Shown: positions 41,039-50,653 of the stretch, in pieces
Position numbering within the stretch: position 1 is the stretch's first letter
Layout: each line of letters opens with the position of its first letter
Origin: Flavobacterium degerlachei
GTDB lineage: Bacteria > Bacteroidota > Bacteroidia > Flavobacteriales > Flavobacteriaceae
Direction: 5' to 3'
DNA length: 64,000 bases
Assembly: GCF_900106645.1 (NCBI RefSeq)
Contig: NZ_FNMV01000009.1
Location: 124,001 to 188,000 of the forward strand
The notes under the pieces: generated by a model
Database searches by the model: none
Told to the model about the DNA's origin: nothing
What the model saw: only the letters and a program-made list of their open reading frames with translations
Position numbers and translations under genes: made by a program

Positions 41039-41186
41039 ATTTTCATTTCTTAAAAAGAACTACAATACTTGTTCTGTATTGCGGATGCAAATTTAGGACA
41101 TTTATTGAATTACACAAGCCTTTTTTACAAAAAAATTGAAGATAAAAGTTAAACTATTGATAACCTAAACTTTAAAAACAATAAAT

Positions 41187-43793
41187 TTATTTTCTTGTAA
41201 GCATTCTTTTTATTTCGTTCAATTTCATCAATGCCTCCATTGGCGTTATGGTATTTATATCTAAATTTAGAATTTCCTCTTTGATCTCCTCTAACAAAGG
41301 ATCGTCTAAATTGAAGAAACTCATTTGCATTTCGTCTTTCTCGGATTTTATTCCATTCAATACATCGCCAGAATGATCTTTTTCCAATTTCTTCAATAGC
41401 TTTTGTGCTTTCAAAATTACGATTTGAGGCATTCCGGCCATTTTTGCCACATGAATTCCAAAACTATGAGCACTTCCTCCTTTGACTAGTTTTCTAATAA
41501 AAAGAACAGTATCTTTTAGTTCTTTGACTGAGACATTATAATTTTGAATCCTTGGCAAAGATTCGCTCATCTCATTTAACTCATGATAATGCGTTGCAAA
41601 CAGTGTTTTAGGTCGAGAAGGATGCTCATGCAAGAACTCGGCAATAGCCCAAGCGATGGAAATCCCATCATATGTGCTGGTTCCCCTCCCTATTTCGTCT
41701 AACAGAACCAAACTTCTATCAGAAATATTGTTCAAAATCGAGGCCGTTTCATTCATTTCGACCATAAAGGTAGATTCACCCATCGAAATATTATCACTTG
41801 CCCCTACTCTAGTGAATATCTTATCTACAGTTCCCATTCGTACACTGTCAGCAGGAACAAAACTTCCCATTTGAGCCAGCAACACGATTAACGCTGTTTG
41901 TCGCAAAATAGCCGACTTTCCAGACATATTAGGACCGGTTATCATGATCATCTGTTGGGTTTCCCTATCCAAGAAAACATCATTTGCTATATAAGGCGTT
42001 CCCACTGGTAATTGCTTCTCGATAACGGGGTGTCGACCGTTCTTAATTTCCAGTTCGAAAGTTTCGTCAAGTTCAGGACAAACATATCTATTTTCGATTG
42101 CCAACTGCGTGAAAGAACACAAACAATCCAATTGCGCCACTAAATTGGCATTTAATTGAACTGGCTTTATATAAGTTGCGATCCAAGCAACCAATTGCTC
42201 AAATAACTCAGATTCTATTTTTTGGATTTTTTCCTCAGCACCCAGAATTTTTGTCTCGTATTCCTTCAGCTCTTCGGTAATGTAACGCTCAGCATTTACT
42301 AATGTTTGTTTACGAATCCATTCTGAGGGCACTTTATCTTTATGCGAATTTCTTACTTCAATATAGTAGCCAAAAACGTTATTAAAGGAAATTTTCAAAG
42401 AAGAAATACCCGTTAATTGCGATTCGCGCTTTTCTATTCCATCTAAAAATTCTTTCCCTGACGTTGATATTGCTCTCAAATCATCTAGCTCTTCACTGAT
42501 TCCTTTAGCAATAACATTACCTTTAGCAACAGCTACCGGTGCATCTTGGTTTAATGTCTTTTTAATTTTTTCGCGCAGTAAATCACAGCTATGCAAACTA
42601 TCTCCTATAATCCTTACAGCATCTTGAGGACTATCTAAAGCCAAAGCTTTTATGGGAATAATTGCGTCCAGCGATTCCTTTAGATAAACAACTTCACGTG
42701 GAGAAACTTTCCCCGCGGCTATTTTGGATATCAAACGTTCCAAATCTGAAATCTGTTTGATTTGCTGCTGCATACTCTGCAAAACCTCCTGATTTTCTTT
42801 CAAATAGGAAACTACTTGATGACGACTTCGAACTTTATTACCATCTTTTAAAGGTAATGCAAGCCAACGTTTTAACAAACGGCCTCCCATTGGCGAAAGT
42901 GTTTTATCAATTACGTCCAAAAGCGTCACCGCATTTGGATTGTAGCTATGATACAATTCTAAGTTACGAATCGTAAATCGATCCATCCACACGTAAGCAT
43001 CTTCAGCTATACGCTGAACAGAAGTGATGTGCTGAACCTTATTGTGCTGTGTTTCGGACAAGTAATATAAAATGGCTCCCGAAGCAATAATTCCTTCCTT
43101 CAAATCTTCAATACCAAATCCCTTCAAGGAAACAGTCTGAAAATGCTTTGTTAAGATTTCGAATGCATAATCTTCTTTATAGATCCAATCTTCTAAATAA
43201 AAACTATGATAATCGTCTCCGAAAATTTCGCGAAAATCATTTTTATTGTTTTTCGGAATCAAAACCTCACTCGGGCTAAAATTTTGCAATAGCTTATCAA
43301 TGTACTCTGCATTCCCCTGAGCAGTAAGAAACTCACCTGTAGAAACATCTAAAAAAGATATTCCAATCGATTTATTAGCAAAATAAATTGAAGCTAAAAA
43401 ATTATTTGTTTTGGAATTTAAGACTTCATCATTCATGGAAACTCCAGGAGTAACTAATTCTGTTACGCCACGTTTTACAATAGTTTTTGTCATCTTAGGA
43501 TCCTCTAGCTGATCACAAATTGCTACACGAAGTCCGGCCTTAACCAATTTTGGCAAATAGGTATTTATCGAATGATGAGGAAAACCCGCTAATGCTGTCT
43601 CAGTAGCTGAACCTGCCCCTCTCTTTGTCAGAGTAATTCCTAGTATCTTAGAAGCCCGAACTGCATCATCGCCAAAAGTTTCGTAAAAATCGCCAACCCG
43701 AAACAACAAACAAGCATCAGGATACTTCCTTTTGATTTCATTATATTGTTTCATTAACGGTGTTTCCTTAACTACTTTATCTTTAGCTGCCAA
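41187..43793 (-). CDS. mutS: DNA mismatch repair protein MutS
   Basis: Recognises base mismatches and loops and uses ATP to recruit repair. The 868-aa length is typical. The N-terminal mismatch-binding motif GDFYETF is visible, together with connector and lever domains. The ATPase has Walker [12 protein letters not shown], then GAS(D)NIS and Walker [13 protein letters not shown]. It is divergent from the DUF1573 gene and not part of a mutL operon here. Identification is firm. Confidence 0.97.
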   Translation of the reverse strand: MAAKDKVVKETPLMKQYNEIKRKYPDACLLFRVGDFYETFGDDAVRASKILGITLTKRGAGSATETALAGFPHHSINTYLPKLVKAGLRVAICDQLEDPKMTKTIVKRGVTELVTPGVSMNDEVLNSKTNNFLASIYFANKSIGISFLDVSTGEFLTAQGNAEYIDKLLQNFSPSEVLIPKNNKNDFREIFGDDYHSFYLEDWIYKEDYAFEILTKHFQTVSLKGFGIEDLKEGIIASGAILYYLSETQHNKVQHITSVQRIAEDAYVWMDRFTIRNLELYHSYNPNAVTLLDVIDKTLSPMGGRLLKRWLALPLKDGNKVRSRHQVVSYLKENQEVLQSMQQQIKQISDLERLISKIAAGKVSPREVVYLKESLDAIIPIKALALDSPQDAVRIIGDSLHSCDLLREKIKKTLNQDAPVAVAKGNVIAKGISEELDDLRAISTSGKEFLDGIEKRESQLTGISSLKISFNNVFGYYIEVRNSHKDKVPSEWIRKQTLVNAERYITEELKEYETKILGAEEKIQKIESELFEQLVAWIATYIKPVQLNANLVAQLDCLCSFTQLAIENRYVCPELDETFELEIKNGRHPVIEKQLPVGTPYIANDVFLDRETQQMIMITGPNMSGKSAILRQTALIVLLAQMGSFVPADSVRMGTVDKIFTRVGASDNISMGESTFMVEMNETASILNNISDRSLVLLDEIGRGTSTYDGISIAWAIAEFLHEHPSRPKTLFATHYHELNEMSESLPRIQNYNVSVKELKDTVLFIRKLVKGGSAHSFGIHVAKMAGMPQIVILKAQKLLKKLEKDHSGDVLNGIKSEKDEMQMSFFNLDDPLLEEIKEEILNLDINTITPMEALMKLNEIKRMLTRK

Positions 43794-43919
43794 ATTATTT
43801 ACTATTTATAGGTGATTGTAACAGCAGCGAATTTATATATTTAATAGCGAAAAAATAAACACTTCAAAAAAAATTAATACTTTTAGGGAAATTTTAAGTC
43901 AATGGCATGATATTTTCTT

Positions 43920-43927
43920 TAAATTTG
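43920..43927 (+). promoter_or_regulatory. Bacteroidota -7 box for the DUF1573 gene
   Basis: TAAATTTG fits TAnnTTTG, 26 bp before the ATG at 43953. Confidence 0.55.
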
Positions 43928-43952
43928 TCAGTATAATTTTAAACTCAGAAAA

Positions 43953-44387
43953 ATGAAAAAAATATTTACAATTGCAATGTTAGTTGTTTTAGGAATTACA
44001 ACTACCCAAGCTCAAGAAACTAGAAAAAAATCAAAAGCTGTTACTACTAAAGTAAATGGAGCAGGACTAGTATTTGTAAATGAAACGATTGACTATGGTA
44101 CTATTGCGCACAATGCTGATGGAAAACGTGAATTTGTTTTTACAAACAACGGTAACAAACCATTAATCATTACAAATACTCAAGGGTCATGTGGTTGTAC
44201 AGTTCCTACATCTCCAAAAGAGCCAATTGCTCCAGGAGCAAAAGGAATAATTGGAGTACAATACGCTACAGACAGAGTTGGTGCTTTTACTAAAACGGTA
44301 ACTGTAACTTCAAATGCAGCAGGACAAGCTACAAAAATCCTTACAATTAAAGGTGTTGTACTTGCAGATGGTGCTTCAAAAAGCTAA
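43953..44387 (+). CDS. Secreted DUF1573 protein
   Basis: A 144-aa protein with a signal peptide (MKKIFTIAMLVVLGITTTQAQ) and one DUF1573 domain: VNETIDYGTIAHNADGKREF, then TNTQGSCGCTVPTSPKEPIAPG with the family's conserved CGC, and an immunoglobulin-like end. The domain is common in Bacteroidota periplasmic and surface proteins; its precise role is unknown. A terminator follows at 44403-44437. Confidence 0.9.
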   Translation: MKKIFTIAMLVVLGITTTQAQETRKKSKAVTTKVNGAGLVFVNETIDYGTIAHNADGKREFVFTNNGNKPLIITNTQGSCGCTVPTSPKEPIAPGAKGIIGVQYATDRVGAFTKTVTVTSNAAGQATKILTIKGVVLADGASKS

Positions 44388-44402
44388 ATTTTAATTAATA
44401 TA

Positions 44403-44437
44403 AAAAAAGCTTCCCTTAAATCGGAAGCTTTTTTTTT
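44403..44437 (+). terminator. Rho-independent terminator
   Basis: AAAAAAAGCTTCC pairs with GGAAGCTTTTTTT. Its T-run ends where a TTG could open the next frame, so the ATG at 44457 is preferred for that gene. Confidence 0.85.
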
Positions 44438-44456
44438 GACTAAAACTCAAAACAGA

Positions 44457-45002
44457 ATGAGAAAGCTAGAAAACAGCGAATTAGATCGAAAATCAATTGA
44501 AGATTTTAAGGAATCAGAAAAAACTCCAATTATTATAGTTTTAGATGACATTCGTAGTTTGCACAATATTGGATCCGTATTTAGGACTTCCGATGCTTTT
44601 TTGATTGAAAAAATCTACTTATGTGGTATCACAGCCACCCCTCCAAACAAGGAAATTCAAAAAACAGCACTTGGCGCAACCGAAACTGTATCATGGGAAC
44701 ACAACAAAAATGTTCTTGAAGTTATTGAAAACTTGAAGAGCGACAATATAACTACCTTAGCAATTGAACAAGTAGAAAGTGCCCTATTTCTTCAAGATTT
44801 TGAAGTAGAAAAAGGCAAAAAGTACGCTTTGGTGTTCGGGAATGAAGTCCACGGAGTTTCACAGGAAGCAGTTGCATTATGCGACGGATGTATCGAAATT
44901 CCGCAATTAGGAACCAAACATTCTTTGAACATTTCAGTAAGCGCAGGGATTGTAGTTTGGGATTTATTTTCTAAAATGAAGTGGCCAAAAAAGTTAATTT
45001 AA
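44457..45002 (+). CDS. SpoU/TrmH-family RNA 2'-O-methyltransferase
   Basis: A 181-aa SPOUT methyltransferase. It shows the three TrmH motifs: NIGSVFRTSDAF (motif 1), VFGNEVHGVS (motif 2) and LNISVSAGIVVWD (motif 3, knot and SAM site). It is shorter than full TrmB/TrmH enzymes, as in several Bacteroidota homologues. It 2'-O-methylates a ribose in tRNA or rRNA; which one is not clear from sequence. I use ATG 44457 because the upstream TTG lies in a terminator. Confidence 0.9.
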   Translation: MRKLENSELDRKSIEDFKESEKTPIIIVLDDIRSLHNIGSVFRTSDAFLIEKIYLCGITATPPNKEIQKTALGATETVSWEHNKNVLEVIENLKSDNITTLAIEQVESALFLQDFEVEKGKKYALVFGNEVHGVSQEAVALCDGCIEIPQLGTKHSLNISVSAGIVVWDLFSKMKWPKKLI

Positions 45003-45020
45003 AAGCTATACTTTTACAGA

Positions 45021-47396
45021 ATGGGCAAAAACAAATCATTTTATATAATTTTAGTTTTTATATTTCTTATTTCAAATCAGAACTTTGCAAATACTGAGTC
45101 TCCTAAACCAAAATTAACTAAATCTTTATTTGCAAACCAAGCACCCATAATTACTGCAACCGGAAATCAAGTATATTGTCCAGGAAGTTCACTAAAAATT
45201 GTTACTGACGTATCTATAATTGACTCCGATGATACAGGTACAGATGCTATTTATATTCAAATTTCATCTGGTTATGTAAATGGACAAGACAACTTACAAT
45301 TAGCTAATCCTAGTTCACATCCTACAATTACAACAAGTTGGGATCCTATTGCAGGAAAACTGAAACTATCAAGTCCTATTATTGGAGCATTGGTATCTTA
45401 CACCGATTTCATTGCAGCGATAAAAGATGTCGTATTCAGAAATTCATCTCCGAATCCATCAGGGGTTAGAAATTTTTCCATTACTATTGGGCAAGCCAAT
45501 TATTTGCCATCAAACGGTCATTATTATCAATACATTTTGAATCCAGGAATTAGTTGGACAGCAGCAAAAACAGCTGCTGAAACGAGTACTTATTTTGGGT
45601 TAACAGGATACCTAGCTACAATTACAGCAGCTGACGAAGCACAACTATGTGGTGCACAGGCAACTGGAAACGGCTGGATTGGTGGTAGTGATTCAGAATC
45701 CGAAGGCGTGTGGAAATGGGTAACTGGCCCAGAAGCAGGGATAGTATTTTGGAATGGAAGAGCAAATGGTACATCTCCAACTTATGCAAATTGGAATAAT
45801 GGAGAACCGAATAATAGTAATAACAATGAGCATTATGCGCACGTAAAATCACCGACGGTTCCGGGAACACCAGGATCTTGGAATGACCTGCGACTCAACG
45901 GAGACTCAACTGGGGACTATCAATCAAAGGGTTATATTGTGGAGTACGGAGGAATGCTCGGAGATCCTAATCTTCAAATTTCCGCAAGCACTACTATCGT
46001 GATTCCAAGAATAGAGAGCACGACTTCAGATTCAATTTGCAACTCAGGAACTGTTACACTTCAAGCTACTGCCTCAAATGGCAACATTTATTGGTATACT
46101 ACAAAAACTGGAGGTTCATCTATACATACAGGAAATTCATTTACTACACCAACTATTAACACAACAACTTCCTATTATGTTGACGCCACAAATGGGAGTT
46201 GCCCAAATGTACCCAGAACAGAAGTTATAGCTACCATAAAGACGTTACCCACAATTACATCAACAACTACAACTTCAGTTTGCAACTCTGGAAATGCGAC
46301 TTTAGCAGCCACAGCTTCAAACGGAAACGTACAATGGTATAATTCAGCAGGAAACTTATTAGCCACAGGAAATACTTTTACAACACCGATTATTTCAACT
46401 ACAACAACTTATTATGTTGATGCTATTTCAAATGGATGTACAAGCCCGACACGAACCGCTGTTATTGCTACTGTGAATAATTCACCTACAGTGAACTCTA
46501 CTACTCCATCATCAGTTTGCGGGCCAGGAACGCTAACTTTAAAAGCAATCCCTTCAGCTGGAAACATAAATTGGTACGACGCCCCAGCTGCTGGTTCTTT
46601 ATTATTTATTGGAAACTCTTTTACAACTCCCGTCATAAACGCATCAACAACTTATTATGCTGAAGCCGTTTCAAATGGTTGTACAAGCGCCAGAAATCCA
46701 GTAACAGCAACAGTATACCCTATAAACACAATTACTGAGGAAGTGCTTTTATGCCAAGGTGAAAGAATCACATTAGATGCTTCCATTTCAGGAATGAATT
46801 ATTTATGGTCACCAGGAGGAGAAACGACACAAACAATTGCAGTTTCAACTATTGGTATTTATAGTGTAACTATTAGTTCCCCGACTGTCATTTCCTGTGA
46901 ATCAAAAAAGGACATTAGTGTTATAGAACATCCAAAACCTATTTTTAGTTCAATTCTGGTCAATGAAAACGCAATCAAAATTGAATTGGTAAACAATGAA
47001 AACTACTATGAATATTCGATAAATGGACTAGATTTTCAAGTGTCAAATCAATTTTCATACATTTCCAGCGGTCAACATACTGCTTTTGTGAGAGACAATA
47101 ATGGATGTAACCTGGTAGCACAAGATTTCACCGTTTTTACAGTAGCCAAATATTTTACACCAAATTACGATGGCTTCAATGACGTATGGGAAATAAAGGA
47201 AATGCGTGATCACCCTAACTCAAGTGCTCAAATTTTTGACCGATACGGTAAATTAATAATAAGCCTAACTTCTAGTAAATATAGTTGGGATGGCAAATAC
47301 AATAACAAGGTTTTGCCGGCAGATGATTATTGGTACCGTTTAAAACTAGATGACACCAAGCCCGAAATAACAGGCCATTTTACATTAAAAAGATAA
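45021..47396 (+). CDS. T9SS-secreted surface lectin with Ig-like repeats
   Basis: A 791-aa exported protein. A N-terminal signal peptide and a cadherin/PA14-like region are followed by a C-type lectin-like domain (about 165-310, with ISWTAAKTAAET, GYLATITAADEA, WIGGSDSE and GSWNDLR). Three Ig-like repeats come next, with SYYVDA and CTSPTRTAV-type ends (about 335-570). The C-terminal type B gliding-motility domain (YFTPNYDGFNDVWEI, FDRYGK, ADDYWYRLKL) directs secretion by the type IX system and surface attachment. It likely binds glycans. Confidence 0.9.
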   Translation: MGKNKSFYIILVFIFLISNQNFANTESPKPKLTKSLFANQAPIITATGNQVYCPGSSLKIVTDVSIIDSDDTGTDAIYIQISSGYVNGQDNLQLANPSSHPTITTSWDPIAGKLKLSSPIIGALVSYTDFIAAIKDVVFRNSSPNPSGVRNFSITIGQANYLPSNGHYYQYILNPGISWTAAKTAAETSTYFGLTGYLATITAADEAQLCGAQATGNGWIGGSDSESEGVWKWVTGPEAGIVFWNGRANGTSPTYANWNNGEPNNSNNNEHYAHVKSPTVPGTPGSWNDLRLNGDSTGDYQSKGYIVEYGGMLGDPNLQISASTTIVIPRIESTTSDSICNSGTVTLQATASNGNIYWYTTKTGGSSIHTGNSFTTPTINTTTSYYVDATNGSCPNVPRTEVIATIKTLPTITSTTTTSVCNSGNATLAATASNGNVQWYNSAGNLLATGNTFTTPIISTTTTYYVDAISNGCTSPTRTAVIATVNNSPTVNSTTPSSVCGPGTLTLKAIPSAGNINWYDAPAAGSLLFIGNSFTTPVINASTTYYAEAVSNGCTSARNPVTATVYPINTITEEVLLCQGERITLDASISGMNYLWSPGGETTQTIAVSTIGIYSVTISSPTVISCESKKDISVIEHPKPIFSSILVNENAIKIELVNNENYYEYSINGLDFQVSNQFSYISSGQHTAFVRDNNGCNLVAQDFTVFTVAKYFTPNYDGFNDVWEIKEMRDHPNSSAQIFDRYGKLIISLTSSKYSWDGKYNNKVLPADDYWYRLKLDDTKPEITGHFTLKR

Positions 47397-47397
47397 A

Positions 47398-48534
47398 TTA
47401 CGAAGAAATTTTATTTTTAATTTCATCCAAAATATAGAGGTAATCCTCTTGATTTTTCACAAAATCCCTGTCTGAAACATCAATAATCAAAACATTCAAT
47501 TCTGTTTGTGATTTAATATAATCCAAGTACCCGCTATTGATTTTGTCTAAATATTCAGCTGGAATTTTTTGCTCGTAGCTTCTGCCTCTTTTTTTAATAT
47601 TTTGCAGCAAGCGTTCTGAATTTTGGTACAGATAAATATAGAGATCAGGCTTCGGCATCTCTCTGTAAATGATATCGAAAAGGTTACGATACAATCTGTA
47701 TTCATCTTCCGCCAAGGTGATTTTGGCAAAAATCAATGATTTAAATATATGATAATCGGCAACTAGAAAGTCTTTAAACAAATCAAATTGAGCTAAATCA
47801 TCTGACAACTGTTGATATCTGTCTGCTAGGAATGACATTTCTAATGGAAATGCATATCTATTTTGGTCTTCATAGAATTTTGGTAAAAAAGGATTATCGG
47901 CAAAACGTTCCAAAACTGTTTTTGCATTAAAATCCTCTGCAATTTTAGTTGCCAAGGTGGTCTTTCCCGCGCCAATATTCCCTTCGAAAGCGACATAGTT
48001 AAATTGCTCTAACGCAATATTTTGTAATGGGCTTTCTAAATGATGTGCTACAACACAATTACTATAATCAGGGCAAGCTTGAAGCATACTTGAAATTGAT
48101 TTCTTAAAGACAGGATGCTCCCAATCCAAATTTAAATCCTGAATGGGCAATAACACGAATTTCCTTTCCTGCATTAAAGGATGTGGAATTTGGAGTTTTT
48201 CAGTTTCAATAATATCATTATCAAAAGCAATTAAATCGACATCAATAATTCTAGATTGATACCCTTTCTTCGCATTACGAATGCGGCCTAATTTCTTTTC
48301 AATCTTTAAAACTTGATTCAACATTTTAGATGCTGAACTAAAAGTATGTAATACCAAGGCGCAATTATAGAACGCATCACTTTCAAAACCCCAAGAGGGA
48401 GTCTCATATATTTTAGATACTTTAATGACTGTTCCAATTTCGCGATGTATCAATTCAATACATTGCGTCAGGTTTTCAAGTCGATTCCCTTGATTGCTTC
48501 CTATCGATAAAATGACCTGATGTTGTGATTTCAT
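47398..48534 (-). CDS. folK: FolK - deoxynucleoside kinase fusion
   Basis: A 378-aa two-domain enzyme. Residues 1-160 are 6-hydroxymethyl-7,8-dihydropterin pyrophosphokinase of folate synthesis (SIGSNQGNRLENL, LGRIRNAKKGYQSR, RIIDVDLIAFDN, IPHPLMQERKFVL). Residues of about 178-378 are a dNK/dGK-type deoxynucleoside kinase (EGNIGAGKTTLA Walker A, then the LERFADNPFLPKFYED and RYQQL segments). Such fusions are found in Flavobacteriia. The second domain salvages deoxynucleosides. Domain calls are firm. Confidence 0.93.
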   Translation of the reverse strand: MKSQHQVILSIGSNQGNRLENLTQCIELIHREIGTVIKVSKIYETPSWGFESDAFYNCALVLHTFSSASKMLNQVLKIEKKLGRIRNAKKGYQSRIIDVDLIAFDNDIIETEKLQIPHPLMQERKFVLLPIQDLNLDWEHPVFKKSISSMLQACPDYSNCVVAHHLESPLQNIALEQFNYVAFEGNIGAGKTTLATKIAEDFNAKTVLERFADNPFLPKFYEDQNRYAFPLEMSFLADRYQQLSDDLAQFDLFKDFLVADYHIFKSLIFAKITLAEDEYRLYRNLFDIIYREMPKPDLYIYLYQNSERLLQNIKKRGRSYEQKIPAEYLDKINSGYLDYIKSQTELNVLIIDVSDRDFVKNQEDYLYILDEIKNKISS

Positions 48535-48573
48535 ATTAAGCGCAAATTAACTAAAAGAATTTCAGAATAGAAC

Positions 48574-48581
48574 TATATTTG
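48574..48581 (+). promoter_or_regulatory. Bacteroidota -7 box for sppA
   Basis: TATATTTG matches TAnnTTTG, about 90 bp upstream of the ATG at 48671. Confidence 0.55.
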
Positions 48582-48670
48582 CACAAAGTGTTGGTAACTA
48601 AATTCGGAAATTGTAAATAAAAAACTGTAACAATTAATCCTTTTTTACTACTTATTAAAAAAATATAATT

Positions 48671-50431
48671 ATGAAGTTTTTAGGAAATGTATTGGCAACC
48701 ATTATAGGTTTATTTGTTTTTTTAATGCTGTTCTTTTTTGGAATTTTGATGATTGCTGCCCTATTTGGTGGCGACTCTGAAACGGTAACAGTCAAAAACA
48801 ACTCGGTGATTGAATTAGACCTTAAAAATATAAAATATGATTATGCAGGAAAATACAAAGATCCCTGGGTAACCATATTTTCAGATAAAAAAAGTGTTGG
48901 TTTAACGGATGTAATCAATGCTATTGAAGAAGCAAAAACGGATGGTGACATCAAAGGAATTTCTATTTTAAACGGTGAGTCTACTTTAGGAATGGCGCAA
49001 AGTAAAGCCTTAAGGGATGAACTTGAAAGCTTCAAGAAATCTGGGAAATTTGTAATGGCTTATGCCAATTCCTATACTCAGAAAGAATACTATCTTAATT
49101 CTGTCGCTAGTCCTATTTACTTGAATCCTGTAGCTGATATGGATTTCAAAGGATTATCTGCTGAAATACTTTTTTTTAAGGACTTTCAGGAAAAATCTGG
49201 TGTAAAAATGGAAGTAATTCGACATGGAAAATATAAAAGTGCCGTTGAACCGTTTCTAGAAAACGAAATGAGTGATGCCAATAGAGAACAAACTACTGCT
49301 TTATTAAATTCTATTTGGAGTTCAGTTGTATCAGAAATTTCAAAAAGCAGAAATGTTTCTGTTGAGAAACTTAACGAAATCGCAAATGGACTTTTGGCAA
49401 GAACTCCAGAAATGGCAAAAGCGCAACATTTAGTAGACATTATAGCATACGAAGATGTGTATCATGACGCTATCAGAAAGCTTTTAAAAGTAGAAAAAGA
49501 GGAAGAGTATAATAAAGTCGATATCTTCGATTATACTAAAAAAATGATGACAACATCAAACATCAATGATGCTAAAGATGAAATCGCCATTATTTATGCT
49601 CAAGGCGAAATTCAAAGCGGTGAAGGAGATGTCAACACCATAGGTGAAGGATCCATGCGTCGTTCTTTACAGGAAGCAAGAAGAAATAAAAATGTAAAAG
49701 CAATCGTACTTCGCATTGACAGTCCGGGAGGAAATGCCTTGACCTCAGATTTAATCTGGAGGGAAGTAGAATTAACTAAAAAAGTGAAGCCTGTTGTTGT
49801 TTCCATGGGTAACTATGCTGCTTCAGGTGGTTATTATATCGCTTGTAATGCAAATACTATTTTTGCAGAAAACAATACTATCACTGGTTCTATAGGGGTT
49901 TTTGGAATATTGCCTAATTTCAGCAAACTGACTACTAAAATTGGTATTAATGCACAACAAGTGAAAACACACGAGAATTCAGCTCGCTACAGTCCGTTTG
50001 TTCCATTGGATGACAAATTCAAAGAAGTAACACTTGAAGGTGTTGAACATATCTACAAAACTTTCGTGACTCATGTTGCCGAAGGACGAAAAATGACTTT
50101 TGCACAAGTTGACTCTATTGCACAAGGAAGAGTTTGGACTGGTTCTGAAGCTCTTAAAATTGGACTTGTAGACAAAATTGGTGGCTTGAATGAAGCAATA
50201 AAGGAAGCGGCAATTATAGCCAAAGTAAAAACATACAATACCCGTAATTATCCTGAATACGAAAAAGACTTTGATGATCTATTAGCTAATTTACCTTTTG
50301 GACAATCTAAAGAATCATTCATAAAACAGGAATTAGGAGAGGAAAACTATAAAGTCCTGCAAGGAATAAAAAGAATGCAATCTCAGAAAGGTGTTCAGAC
50401 CATGATGCCATTTGAGATTAATATTCAATAA
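48671..50431 (+). CDS. sppA: Signal peptide peptidase SppA (67 kDa type)
   Basis: A 586-aa membrane serine protease that degrades cleaved signal peptides. A N-terminal transmembrane anchor (about 5-31) is followed by the first S49 domain, which carries the lysine region (MEVIRHGKYKSAVEPF). The second domain carries the catalytic serine region NYAASGGYYIACNA, then GSIGVFG. The length and tandem S49 layout match the long-form family. A terminator follows at 50447-50486. Identification is firm. Confidence 0.95.
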   Translation: MKFLGNVLATIIGLFVFLMLFFFGILMIAALFGGDSETVTVKNNSVIELDLKNIKYDYAGKYKDPWVTIFSDKKSVGLTDVINAIEEAKTDGDIKGISILNGESTLGMAQSKALRDELESFKKSGKFVMAYANSYTQKEYYLNSVASPIYLNPVADMDFKGLSAEILFFKDFQEKSGVKMEVIRHGKYKSAVEPFLENEMSDANREQTTALLNSIWSSVVSEISKSRNVSVEKLNEIANGLLARTPEMAKAQHLVDIIAYEDVYHDAIRKLLKVEKEEEYNKVDIFDYTKKMMTTSNINDAKDEIAIIYAQGEIQSGEGDVNTIGEGSMRRSLQEARRNKNVKAIVLRIDSPGGNALTSDLIWREVELTKKVKPVVVSMGNYAASGGYYIACNANTIFAENNTITGSIGVFGILPNFSKLTTKIGINAQQVKTHENSARYSPFVPLDDKFKEVTLEGVEHIYKTFVTHVAEGRKMTFAQVDSIAQGRVWTGSEALKIGLVDKIGGLNEAIKEAAIIAKVKTYNTRNYPEYEKDFDDLLANLPFGQSKESFIKQELGEENYKVLQGIKRMQSQKGVQTMMPFEINIQ

Positions 50432-50446
50432 AAAAAGTACTAATAA

Positions 50447-50486
50447 CTGAATCCGTTTGATAATTTTTCAAACGGATTTTTTTTTT
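50447..50486 (+). terminator. Rho-independent terminator after sppA
   Basis: ATCCGTTTGA pairs with TCAAACGGAT around AATTTT, followed by a long T-run. Confidence 0.85.
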
Positions 50487-50590
50487 GGCTTTTACCTTTC
50501 ACATAAACAAGACTGACTACTCTTCCGAGTATTAAAAACAGCAATCTATTATTTATGAAAACTTTAGAGAACGTCTAATCGATAAATCAC

Positions 50591-50598
50591 TATTTTTG
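50591..50598 (+). promoter_or_regulatory. Bacteroidota -7 box for the AsmA-like gene
   Basis: TATTTTTG matches TAnnTTTG, 56 bp before the ATG at 50654. Confidence 0.5.
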
Positions 50599-50653
50599 TA
50601 AATAAATTATGGCAACATTTTTGCCTAATAAATAGAAATAAACCTCATACCTT

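Noticed and set aside
40957..41139. A 60-aa plus-strand frame
   Set aside because: It is the complement of tRNA-Gly read as protein.
44436..44456. TTG start of the SpoU methyltransferase
   Set aside because: It lies in the T-run of the preceding terminator; the ATG at 44457 is better supported.
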